From: Sediminibacterium roseum
Lineage (GTDB): Bacteria > Bacteroidota > Bacteroidia > Chitinophagales > Chitinophagaceae
Direction of reading: 5' to 3'
Assembly: GCF_009939005.1 (NCBI RefSeq)
Contig: NZ_JAACJS010000015.1
Location: forward strand, 1,366,325-1,430,324
Length of the DNA stretch: 64,000 nt
The notes under the pieces: generated by a model
What the model saw: the letters and a program-made list of their open reading frames with translations, nothing else
Database searches by the model: none
Told to the model about the DNA's origin: nothing
Shown: positions 55,359 through 63,138 of the stretch, piece by piece
Layout: each line of letters starts with the position of its first letter
How positions within the stretch are numbered: the first letter of the stretch is position 1
Made by a program: the position numbers and the translations under genes

Positions 55359-56279
55359 TTACTTCTCTTCGCGTATCTGCCCCTTGCGCACATTAAAACC
55401 CATTTTCGCCGGTACCAGGAACGACCGCCTGAAGATCAGCTGGCCCCTTTCCAGGCTCATGAAGTTCATAAAGCCCGAACCCACGCCTGTTGGAGCATTT
55501 TCTTTCAGGATGTAATACAATGGACGTGCCAAAGGATATTCACCAAAAGCCAAAGAGGCCTGCGATGCCTTTGCGTACAGTCCTTTCTCCTCACATTTAA
55601 CACATTCTACAAGCGCCAGCCTGATCTTTTTCTGGTAGGCCACCTGTTTGGGATCGTATGAATCGCCCACCCAGCTGAGGCCCACAAAACCGATCATATC
55701 GGGGTTGTTGGAGATCGTTTCGATCACTTTCTCGCTGCCTTCTGCCGCTACCACATTTTTCCCAAAATCACCGCCATGCAGGATGCTGTCTTTCAGGTAA
55801 CGCACCGTACTGGTTGCGTTCAATCCATCCATTACTGCCTTCTTTTGGTTTTTGCCGCTTAGTATATCCCTGAGATCTGCTATTGTGTATACACTGTCTT
55901 TCGACTCCTTGTTTACAAATGCCACTACCGCATCATAAGCAAGGATCCCGTATTGGGGGGTGTAAGACAGGTTATTGTTATACGCTTTTGCTTCCTTCTC
56001 GGTAAGCCCACGGCCTACGATGATCATGCGCGTACTGTCAGACTGCAAATCCCTGAAACAGGCTGCTTCCGATTTATAAGAAACATTGATCTTCGTATTC
56101 GGGAACGATGCGTGGTGAACGCTTAACTGCTCTTCGATCACCGGTTTGAAGCTTTCATCAACACTGATGTTGATCTCGCCGCTCGTAACCGTTTCGAGGT
56201 TGGTTTTCTTATCTCCATTGCCACAAGAAACAAAGAACATAAACAGCATCGCACCGATGTATGTAACAGCTTTACTCAT
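55359..56279 (-). CDS. PstS-like substrate-binding lipoprotein
   Basis: The 306-residue protein has a lipobox (MLFMFFVSC) and a PBP-like II domain related to PstS: GEINISVDESFKPVIEEQL, MIIVGRGLTEKEA, VAFVNKESKDSVYTIADLRD and NPDMIGFVGLSWVGD. No PstCAB transporter is nearby. Similar proteins linked to TPR proteins are frequent in Bacteroidota. Its ligand may be phosphate or something else. Its start overlaps the stop of the preceding small gene (ATGA). Confidence 0.85.
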   Translation of the reverse strand: MSKAVTYIGAMLFMFFVSCGNGDKKTNLETVTSGEINISVDESFKPVIEEQLSVHHASFPNTKINVSYKSEAACFRDLQSDSTRMIIVGRGLTEKEAKAYNNNLSYTPQYGILAYDAVVAFVNKESKDSVYTIADLRDILSGKNQKKAVMDGLNATSTVRYLKDSILHGGDFGKNVVAAEGSEKVIETISNNPDMIGFVGLSWVGDSYDPKQVAYQKKIRLALVECVKCEEKGLYAKASQASLAFGEYPLARPLYYILKENAPTGVGSGFMNFMSLERGQLIFRRSFLVPAKMGFNVRKGQIREEK

Positions 56280-56515
56280 CTGGCTAGTTGCTTAAAGGCA
56301 CGGTACAAACGAAAGCCGCCATACAACAAACACAATCCCCCGAAAAAATAACGGAAGAACGTATTGTCGGCTGCGGTAAATTGTTCAAGCCCCAGTTTTT
56401 CTGCGAATACCATCATAGCGGCCATTCCAAGCAGGAGTATACCCATGGTGACGTCGTATGCGACCCTCATCACGTTATAACTCTTCTTTTGTTGTGCTCT
56501 GAACTCGTTATCCAT
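56276..56515 (-). CDS. Small two-helix membrane protein
   Basis: The 79-residue protein has a basic N-terminus (RAQQKKSYNVMRVAYD), one helix (VTMGILLLGMAAMMVFA), a loop and a second helix (FFRYFFGGLCLLYGGFRLYR). I recognise no named family. It is translationally coupled to the PstS-like lipoprotein gene by a 4-bp ATGA overlap, which points to a joint role. Confidence 0.8.
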   Translation of the reverse strand: MDNEFRAQQKKSYNVMRVAYDVTMGILLLGMAAMMVFAEKLGLEQFTAADNTFFRYFFGGLCLLYGGFRLYRAFKQLAR

Positions 56516-56751
56516 TACTCGTTTTTAACAGGGTTGGGCAATTTAGTTAAAAATCTTTTTTGTCTGCAACAATTATGGCCGACAATTTGAGACTATTCAC
56601 CGGTTCTTATCAAAACTTAATATTGTTCTCAGCCATTCTTAATATAAGATGCGGCGCAAACTGCTTTCCATAAATTTTCATGCCTCTAAGCTAATGGATG
56701 TTAGCACGGAGGGCAAAGGTTTGCAAACACTTAACAATGCGGCGGGTGCGT

Positions 56752-56759
56752 TATCTTTG
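56752..56759 (+). promoter_or_regulatory. Candidate -7 element (TATCTTTG) of the LMW-PTP gene
   Basis: An exact TATCTTTG ends 5 nt before the ATG at 56765, placing the transcription start at or next to the start codon. No -33 TTG is evident. Confidence 0.55.
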
Positions 56760-56764
56760 CCCGT

Positions 56765-57226
56765 ATGAAGATCCTGATGGTATGCCTTGGAAACATCTGC
56801 CGCAGTCCGCTGGCGGAAGGTATCCTGAGGCAAAAAGCAGCCGCTGCCGGACTCGACTGGCAGATCGACAGTGCGGGAACGGCGGGGTACCATGTTGGGG
56901 AGCAGCCGCATAAGCTATCGCAGAAAGTGGCATTGGTCAACGGGGTAGACATCAGCGGCCAGCGGTGCAGGCAGTTTACGGCGGATGACCTGTTGGCATA
57001 CGACCGGATCTTTGTGATGGATCTCGAGAACCTGGCCGAGGTAAAACGCATCGGCGCGGACAACTGGGATGAGCATAAGGTGAGCCTGGTACTGGAACCC
57101 CTTCACCCCGGCGCCGGCAAGGAAGTTCCCGATCCGTGGTACGGAACGGAGAAGGATTACCACCACGTGTGGGAGATGTTGAGTGAGGCGTGTGACAAGA
57201 TCATCAAGGAAGCTACCAACCGCTAG
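56765..57226 (+). CDS. Low-molecular-weight protein-tyrosine phosphatase
   Basis: The 153-residue protein has the catalytic P-loop C7-L-G-N-I-C12-R13-S near the N-terminus (MVCLGNICRSPLAEG) and the general-acid motif VPDPWYG near residue 120, the LMW-PTP signature. It would dephosphorylate tyrosine on proteins such as envelope-synthesis kinases, but no partner kinase is in the window. It is followed by hisS after 61 bp. Confidence 0.95.
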   Translation: MKILMVCLGNICRSPLAEGILRQKAAAAGLDWQIDSAGTAGYHVGEQPHKLSQKVALVNGVDISGQRCRQFTADDLLAYDRIFVMDLENLAEVKRIGADNWDEHKVSLVLEPLHPGAGKEVPDPWYGTEKDYHHVWEMLSEACDKIIKEATNR

Positions 57227-57287
57227 CCATTGGCTACCGGTGTTTATTTTATATCTGGAAACAGTAATTACCAGCAACAGCTAAAAA

Positions 57288-58649
57288 ATGGCAAAACCAA
57301 GTTTACCCCAGGGCACAAGGGATTTCAGCGCGGCAGTGGTGCGCAAACGGATGTATATTTTTCAAACGATCCGTTCCGTCTTCGAACTGTATGGATTTCA
57401 ACCCCTGGAAACACCGGCGATGGAAAACCTGGATACATTGATGGGGAAGTATGGGGAAGAAGGCGACAAACTCATTTTCAAGATACTCAACAATGGCCTC
57501 GATAATGCCGACAAGCAACAGCAGGTAAGAGAAGATTTCGAGAAAATCCTCTCCGGCAAAAGCGCCAAGGGCATCACGGAGCGCGCGCTGCGCTACGATC
57601 TTACCATTCCGTTTGCGCGGTACGTGGCCATGAACTACGGGCAGCTTACGCTTCCCTTTAAAAGATACCAGGTGCAGCCGGTGTGGCGCGCCGACCGTCC
57701 GCAGCGCGGGCGTTACCGCGAGTTTTACCAGTGCGATGCGGATGTGGTGGGCAGCAGGTCGCTGCTGAACGAAGTGGAACTGGCAGGTATTTACAGCGAG
57801 GTATTCAGGAAATTAGGAGTTGAAGTAGCGATACACATCAACAGCAGAAAAATTCTGGCGGCGTTGGCAGAGCTCTGCGGCGGGCCGGAGAAAATGATCG
57901 ATATCACCATCGCCATCGATAAGCTGGATAAGATAGGCCTTGAAAAAGTGAAAACGGAACTCGCTGCAAAAGCACTTTCGCCGGAACAGATCGCAACCAT
58001 CGAACAATATCTTTCGATAGCGGGGTCGAACGAAGAAAAGATCACCGCGCTGAAAAAACTCATCGGTGAAAACGAAACAGGTTTAAAAGGAATCGAAGAG
58101 ATCGAATACGTACTTAATTACCAGGCTGGCAATACACAGCTTGTAACCGACTTTACGTTAGCAAGGGGATTGAATTACTATACAGGCATCATCTTCGAAG
58201 TAAAAGCGCTCAATGTGCAGATGGGCAGCATCGGCGGCGGCGGCCGTTACGATGATCTTACCGGGTTGTTTGATGTGCCCAACGTGCCTGGTGTGGGCAT
58301 AAGCTTTGGGGTTGACAGGATCTACGATGTTATGGAAGAACTGAAACGCTTTCCGGAAGAAGTACAAACCGGCACACAGGTTTTGTTTTTCAACCTTGGC
58401 GAGGCAGAAAGCAGGAATGCGTTTTCGCTGATGCAACAACTGAGAAGCAACAACATCGCATGCGAGCTTTTCCACGAGAATGCAAAGTTTGATAAGCAAT
58501 TCAGGTATGCGGAGAAAAAGCAGATCCCGTTTGTTGTTATCATCGGTAGTGAAGAACTGGCAACGAACAGCTGCCGCGTCAAAAACCAAAAAACCGGGGA
58601 ACAAACGGTGCTTTCGCAAACGGATCTGGCGGCATTTGCTTTCCAGTAA
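57288..58649 (+). CDS. hisS: Histidyl-tRNA synthetase
   Basis: The 453-residue class II synthetase has the start PSLPQGTRDF, motif 2 (RYQVQPVWRADRPQRGRYRE), the histidine-binding loop LARGLNYYTGIIFEV, motif 3 region GGGGRYDDLTGLF and VGISFGVDRIYDVME. A C-terminal anticodon-binding domain starts near QVLFFNLGEAESRNAF. It charges tRNA-His in the cytoplasm. Confidence 0.98.
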   Translation: MAKPSLPQGTRDFSAAVVRKRMYIFQTIRSVFELYGFQPLETPAMENLDTLMGKYGEEGDKLIFKILNNGLDNADKQQQVREDFEKILSGKSAKGITERALRYDLTIPFARYVAMNYGQLTLPFKRYQVQPVWRADRPQRGRYREFYQCDADVVGSRSLLNEVELAGIYSEVFRKLGVEVAIHINSRKILAALAELCGGPEKMIDITIAIDKLDKIGLEKVKTELAAKALSPEQIATIEQYLSIAGSNEEKITALKKLIGENETGLKGIEEIEYVLNYQAGNTQLVTDFTLARGLNYYTGIIFEVKALNVQMGSIGGGGRYDDLTGLFDVPNVPGVGISFGVDRIYDVMEELKRFPEEVQTGTQVLFFNLGEAESRNAFSLMQQLRSNNIACELFHENAKFDKQFRYAEKKQIPFVVIIGSEELATNSCRVKNQKTGEQTVLSQTDLAAFAFQ

Positions 58650-58754
58650 ATTTTTGCCGCAACAACAGAACCGGAGCAACCGCGACCGGCCCATAACAAA
58701 GACAAGAACCACAAATACTGGCATAATTTTTTCTATCCATATGCAAAAGAAAAT

Positions 58755-59252
58755 ATGAAGAAACTCGTGTTGTTTTCCGTTACTGCTCTTGTAATGCTGG
58801 CTTCGTGCAGTAAAAAAACACACCCGACCGTAAGCAAGCCCACCAAAAAGCCGGAGCCTGTTACAACCGTTTCGCCAAAAAAAGATTCGCCTGTAGTTGT
58901 TGCGGAAAATCCGCCGGTTACAACTACGCCTGAGCCCGCCACGGAGGCGCCTGTGTTCAATTCGCCGTTGATCGTGATAGACGAAGCGGGAAAAGTGATC
59001 ACACCGGGCGATAAACTGCCTGAAGAGATCGCGCTTAAGGTTGATTATAAAAAGATCGCCAAAGGATTTTCGCTTGAACAACGCAAAAACCTGATCTACC
59101 GCTTTAAAATGGTTCCACCCAAGGTTTTGTTCATTCCTGCAGAGATGTCTTCGAAGAGTGCAAGGGGAACTTATATCATTTACAAGAAGAAATTTTATTA
59201 TTGGCGCAAAGACGACGGGCTGTTTTACCTCGATGAAACCTACTATCAATAA
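58755..59252 (+). CDS. Lipoprotein of unknown function
   Basis: The 165-residue protein has a lipobox (LVMLASC) and a Pro/Thr/Lys-rich linker (about 20-75). A compact C-terminal domain is rich in Tyr and Lys (LIYRFKMVPPKVLFIPAEM, YIIYKKKFYYWRKDDGLFYL). No family is recognised. A bidirectional terminator follows the stop codon directly. Confidence 0.75.
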   Translation: MKKLVLFSVTALVMLASCSKKTHPTVSKPTKKPEPVTTVSPKKDSPVVVAENPPVTTTPEPATEAPVFNSPLIVIDEAGKVITPGDKLPEEIALKVDYKKIAKGFSLEQRKNLIYRFKMVPPKVLFIPAEMSSKSARGTYIIYKKKFYYWRKDDGLFYLDETYYQ

Positions 59253-59283
59253 AAAAAGGCCGGATGAAAGATCCGGCCTTTTT
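59253..59283. terminator. Bidirectional terminator between convergent genes
   Basis: A 13-bp perfect stem (59253-59265 with 59271-59283) has a 5-nt loop. It has A-rich and T-rich flanks on both sides and lies between the lipoprotein gene and a convergent minus-strand gene. Confidence 0.88.
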
Positions 59284-59300
59284 CAAAATATGATCATGCG

Positions 59301-59699
59301 CTATTTTGCGCGCACCGCAACAAACGCTTTCGCAGGGAAAAACATTGCAGCCATCCCGTTTTCAGATTTGGTCCCTTCCAGGTGATAGCCCATTGCATCG
59401 ATCACCACTCCCATTACTTTGCCATTTGCATCTCGTACAAACTTCGCTGTTCCCTGGAACTTTGGAATTTCAAAAACATCCTTCTCTCTTTTCACCAGTT
59501 CAGAAACGCCCGCAGAGGAAGAACTCGTGAGCACACCATCATCGCCCAGTGAAACATTGGTTTCTGCGATCACCGATCCCGATGGGAACAAATATTTGCC
59601 TATGTATTCTTTTAAGGTACTGTCTTTCGGCGCGTCTTGTGCCTGCGTAAACGTGCAGCAACCCACAGCCATGCAGAAAAGAAAGATCATTTTTTTCAT
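59301..59699 (-). CDS. Secreted DUF3471-like protein
   Basis: The 132-residue protein has a signal peptide (cleavage near TQAQ, residue 21). Its small beta domain resembles DUF3471, with EYIGKYLFPSGSVIAE at the start and FVRDANGKVMGVVIDAMGY at the end. DUF3471-type domains are usually found at the C-terminus of beta-lactamase-like enzymes; here it is free-standing. The function is unknown. Assignment is from pattern only. Confidence 0.65.
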   Translation of the reverse strand: MKKMIFLFCMAVGCCTFTQAQDAPKDSTLKEYIGKYLFPSGSVIAETNVSLGDDGVLTSSSSAGVSELVKREKDVFEIPKFQGTAKFVRDANGKVMGVVIDAMGYHLEGTKSENGMAAMFFPAKAFVAVRAK

Positions 59700-59796
59700 C
59701 AGTGCTTTTTTTAGTTGTCCTAAAATAAACTTATTCGCAATACGAAAGATTGAGTCTGCCTTAAAAAATCATCATCATTTAAAATACCCGGGGCCG

Positions 59797-60990
59797 CTAC
59801 AACCCTTCGTAAATGATGGCTGCGCCTTGTCCTACGCCCACACACATTGTAGCCAACCCAAATTTCTTTTTCTCCCTGTTCATCTCGTGTAACAACGTAG
59901 TGGATATGCGCACCCCGCTGCAACCGAGTGGATGACCGATGGCGATCGATCCCCCGTTCACATTCACTTTGGAGGGATCCAGTTCAAGTTCTTTCATGCA
60001 GGCAAGGCTTTGCGAGGCGAAGGCCTCGTTCAGTTCTACAAGGCCGATGTCGTTAATCGATAGCCCGGCGCGTTGCAATGCTTTCTGGGAAGCGGGTACG
60101 GGGCCGATACCCATGATCGCGGGATCCACCCCTGCAACGCCCATGCTCACGATCCTTGCCATTGGCTGCAGGTTAAATAATTTCACCGCTTCTTCACTCG
60201 CCAGTAACATGGCCGCTGCACCATCGTTGATGCCCGAAGAGTTGCCGGCGGTAACGCTTCCGTCTTTCGCGAATGCCGGCTTCAGCGCTGCCAGTTTTTC
60301 GGGTGAGGTCTGGCGTGGGTGTTCATCCTGGTTGAACCAGGTGATGAGCCTGTCGTTGATCATTTCTATCGCCGTGATCTCGTTTTCCCATTTGCCTGCT
60401 TCCAGTGCTGCAAAATATTTCTGTTGCGATGCAAAGGCGAAAGCATCCTGGTCCTCGCGGCTGATGTTCCAGTCGCGCGCCACATTTTCCGCCGTTTCCC
60501 CCATGCTGAAGGGATGGTACATTTCTGCCAGTTTTTTATTGGTGAATCTCCATCCTATCGTGGTATCGTAGGTTTCTATTTTACGGTTCCATGCGCCGTC
60601 GCTTTTGGCGGTAACAAAGGGGGCGCGTGTCATGCTCTCAACCCCGCAGGCGATGTACAGCATCCCTTCGTTGCACATGATGGCGCGGGCGGCATCCATC
60701 ACGGCCTGGAGGCCGCTGGCGCAGAGGCGGTTTACCGTATTGCCCGCTACGTTAACGGGCAGGCCCGCGAGGAGTGCGGCCATACGGGCCACATCGCGGT
60801 TGTCTTCACCGGCCTGGTTGGCAGCGCCGGCTATCACGTCTTCGATCCTGCCAACATCTATGCCTTCGTTCCGTTGCAACAGGGCGGTGATGGTATGCGC
60901 AAGCAGGTCGTCAGGACGGATGGAACTTAATTTTCCCCCGTAACGTCCTATGGGTGTTCGTACTGCGTCTATTACATAACATGTTTTCAT
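59797..60990 (-). CDS. Acetyl-CoA acyltransferase (thiolase), 3-oxoadipyl-CoA thiolase-like
   Basis: The 397-residue thiolase has catalytic C90 in VNRLCASGLQA, the histidine motif GGSIAIGHPLGCSG and the second cysteine in MCVGVGQGA. The NTVNRLCASGLQAV and VNGGSIAIGHP forms resemble PcaF/PaaJ-type 3-oxoadipyl-CoA thiolases, which split 3-oxoadipyl-CoA to succinyl-CoA and acetyl-CoA. A general beta-oxidation role is equally possible, because no aromatic catabolic genes are nearby. Confidence 0.92.
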   Translation of the reverse strand: MKTCYVIDAVRTPIGRYGGKLSSIRPDDLLAHTITALLQRNEGIDVGRIEDVIAGAANQAGEDNRDVARMAALLAGLPVNVAGNTVNRLCASGLQAVMDAARAIMCNEGMLYIACGVESMTRAPFVTAKSDGAWNRKIETYDTTIGWRFTNKKLAEMYHPFSMGETAENVARDWNISREDQDAFAFASQQKYFAALEAGKWENEITAIEMINDRLITWFNQDEHPRQTSPEKLAALKPAFAKDGSVTAGNSSGINDGAAAMLLASEEAVKLFNLQPMARIVSMGVAGVDPAIMGIGPVPASQKALQRAGLSINDIGLVELNEAFASQSLACMKELELDPSKVNVNGGSIAIGHPLGCSGVRISTTLLHEMNREKKKFGLATMCVGVGQGAAIIYEGL

Positions 60991-61150
60991 GGCTGGTGTT
61001 CCTTTTCAGTAAATAGGACTGCAAGATAGAGTTTGGGCGCGAATCGTCAATCGCGGTCCGTAATTGAAGAAAAGGGCCGGGAAGAGCAGGAACGGGCAAA
61101 AAATAACAATTCATGATTCACCATTCACCCTTATAAACTCACTAAAAAGG

Positions 61151-61158
61151 TATCTTTG
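61151..61158 (+). promoter_or_regulatory. Candidate -7 element (TATCTTTG) of rlmN
   Basis: An exact TATCTTTG ends 4 nt before the rlmN ATG (61163), placing the transcription start at the start codon. No -33 TTG is evident. Confidence 0.55.
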
Positions 61159-61162
61159 CAGG

Positions 61163-62209
61163 ATGAATACCCCTTTACCCAACATACGCCACCTGGGTGT
61201 ACCTGCGCTGGAAGAATATTTTGAATCGATCGGTGATAAGAAGTTCCGCGTAAAACAGGTGCACGAATGGCTGTGGCAGAAACATGCGCATAGTTTTGAT
61301 GATATGACCAACCTCAGCAAAGACCTCCGCGCCAAGCTGGCCGGCAGTTTTTCTTTGCCTGCACTGAAAACGGATACCACGCAGTTCAGCGATGACGGAA
61401 CGGTTAAGAGCCGCTTCAAAACATTCGACGGCCATTTTATAGAGGGTGTATTGATCCCGACCGACGAACGGAAAACCGCCTGCGTTTCTTCACAGATCGG
61501 TTGCAGCCTGAGTTGCAAATTCTGCGCAACGGGGTATATGGACCGCAAACGCAACCTTACCTACGACGAGATCTACGACCAGGTAGTGCTCATCAACCAG
61601 CAAAGCGAAAAAACATACGACCGCAAGCTCACCAACATTGTTTTCATGGGAATGGGCGAGCCGTTGATGAATTACAACAACGTACTCAAGGCCATTGAAC
61701 GCATTTCTGCGGAAGATGGGTTGTTTATGAGCCCGAAAAGGATCACCGTTTCTACTGCCGGGGTTGCCAAACAGATCAAAATGCTGGGCGACGACAAGGT
61801 GCGTTTCAAGCTTGCCCTCTCCCTTCATGCAGCCAACGATGCGAAGCGGGATACCATCATGCCGATTAATGAGCACAACAACATCAAGGTGTTGATAGAA
61901 GCGCTCAACTATTTCTACAAACAGACCGGCAACGAGATCACCCTCGAATACATCCTTTTCAAGAACCTCAACGATTCGGAAAAAGACGCCGAAGAACTTA
62001 CCCGTATTTACCGCCAGGTGCCGGCAGACCTGGTTAATATAATTGAATACAACCCCATCGATGCTTTCCGCTTCGCCAAACCGGATGAGGATGCGATCCA
62101 GAATTTTATGGGTATCCTCGAGGCCAATAAGGTAAATGCCCGCCTCAGGCGCAGCAGGGGTAAAGACATTGATGCGGCCTGTGGCCAGCTGGCAAATAAG
62201 AACAAATAA
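61163..62209 (+). CDS. rlmN: Dual-specificity 23S rRNA/tRNA adenine-C2 methyltransferase RlmN
   Basis: I chose the start at 61163 (348 residues) because the longer frame to 61064 contains the promoter-like TATCTTTG. The radical-SAM motif is C114-S-L-S-C118-K-F-C121. Other markers are FMGMGEPLMNYNNVLKAI, KRITVSTAGV, LSLHAANDAKRDTIMPIN and a C-terminal CGQL with the conserved cysteine. It methylates A2503 of 23S rRNA and A37 of some tRNAs. Confidence 0.97.
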   Translation: MNTPLPNIRHLGVPALEEYFESIGDKKFRVKQVHEWLWQKHAHSFDDMTNLSKDLRAKLAGSFSLPALKTDTTQFSDDGTVKSRFKTFDGHFIEGVLIPTDERKTACVSSQIGCSLSCKFCATGYMDRKRNLTYDEIYDQVVLINQQSEKTYDRKLTNIVFMGMGEPLMNYNNVLKAIERISAEDGLFMSPKRITVSTAGVAKQIKMLGDDKVRFKLALSLHAANDAKRDTIMPINEHNNIKVLIEALNYFYKQTGNEITLEYILFKNLNDSEKDAEELTRIYRQVPADLVNIIEYNPIDAFRFAKPDEDAIQNFMGILEANKVNARLRRSRGKDIDAACGQLANKNK

Positions 62210-62214
62210 CCATC

Positions 62215-62241
62215 CCCTGGCGCCCAGGCGGTCTGCCAGGG
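62215..62241 (+). terminator. Weak hairpin after rlmN
   Basis: A 7-bp stem (62215-62221 with 62235-62241) has a 13-nt loop just after the rlmN stop. A T run occurs only later, so its role is uncertain. Confidence 0.3.
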
Positions 62242-62403
62242 TTGGGGCAGGCACAGTTTTTTCAGTAATTGTTAAAATTACTGCCATGCAAAAGCTCTAC
62301 CTCCTCGTGTTCATACTGACCGCACCTTTAACAATTGTTTTGATCAATTGCTTAAACCTCCTCAACATCACATGGTCTTATATTCAAGCAAAACAAAAAG
62401 ACC

Positions 62404-63030
62404 ATGAAGAAAATTTTTATCGCAGCAGCAGCCTTGTTAATGTCAACCGCGGCATTACAGGCCCAAACAAAAGATGACCTAAAAACATCGCATCATAAAG
62501 GACTCCAGGGAAGGAAACAAATGTCCGGCCTGAACCTGAATGACGACCAGAAAAAACAGGTTAAAGAGCTCAATGAAAGCTACCACAAACAGTTTGCTGA
62601 TCTGAAAAAGAACACCAGCATGTCTGTGGGCGACTTCCGCACAAAATCTGCCGCACTGCGCAAGGAGCAACATGAAAAGATGCAGTCGATCCTTACACCC
62701 GAGCAGAAAAACCAATTGGCGGCGCAACGCAAGGTAATGGCGGGCAGGATGAAAGAGGGCCAGGCAAAGCGTTTTGACAAAATGAAAACGCAGCTGGGAT
62801 TAACAGACGAGCAGTCAAGAAAATTAAAGGAAAGCCAGGAAGGGGTTCAGACAAAGATCAAAAGCATACGCGAAGACAAATCGTTGACCGATGACCAGAA
62901 GAAAGAACAGGTAAAGGCGGTTTTCAAACAACAGAAAGAACAATTCAAATCAGTGCTTACGCCTGAACAACTGGAGAAGATGAAAGCAGGAAAACCAGGC
63001 AGAAGGGGAAAAGGCGTGGCAACAAAATAA
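62404..63030 (+). CDS. Secreted Spy/CpxP-like helical protein
   Basis: The 208-residue protein has a signal peptide (cleavage near ALQAQ, residue 21). The rest is very rich in Lys, Gln and Glu and predicted all-helical. It has repeated LTPEQ/LTDEQ-type motifs (LNLNDDQKKQVKELN, ILTPEQKNQLAAQ, LGLTDEQSRKLK, VLTPEQLEKMK), as in Spy/LTXXQ periplasmic proteins. Spy-like proteins act as envelope chaperones or stress sensors. The C-terminus is basic (GKPGRRGKGVATK). A strong terminator follows. Confidence 0.78.
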   Translation: MKKIFIAAAALLMSTAALQAQTKDDLKTSHHKGLQGRKQMSGLNLNDDQKKQVKELNESYHKQFADLKKNTSMSVGDFRTKSAALRKEQHEKMQSILTPEQKNQLAAQRKVMAGRMKEGQAKRFDKMKTQLGLTDEQSRKLKESQEGVQTKIKSIREDKSLTDDQKKEQVKAVFKQQKEQFKSVLTPEQLEKMKAGKPGRRGKGVATK

Positions 63031-63060
63031 TACAGCGGGTTTTTTGAGTGATAAGTAGTG

Positions 63061-63094
63061 CAGAAGCAGGCCTGGAGCCTGCTTCTGTTTTTTT
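63061..63094 (+). terminator. Terminator after the Spy-like gene
   Basis: An 11-bp perfect stem (63061-63071 with 63077-63087), a 5-nt loop and a seven-T run (63088-63094). Confidence 0.88.
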
Positions 63095-63097
63095 GGC

Positions 63098-63105
63098 TAC
63101 CTTTG
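63098..63105 (+). promoter_or_regulatory. Candidate -7 element (TACCTTTG) of the pseudouridine synthase gene
   Basis: An exact TAnnTTTG match lies 33 nt before the ATG at 63139 and directly after the preceding terminator. Confidence 0.5.
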
Positions 63106-63138
63106 TGGCTCCTGTTGAAAAACAGCAAATCAACTACA

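Noticed and set aside
58158..59249. Minus-strand open frame of 363 residues opposite hisS and the lipoprotein
   Set aside because: It is the antisense shadow of hisS, which has all family motifs.
62286..62477. Short frame with a hydrophobic start overlapping the Spy-like gene
   Set aside because: It overlaps the signal-peptide region of the Spy-like gene in another frame and ends inside it; no support beyond a hydrophobic stretch.
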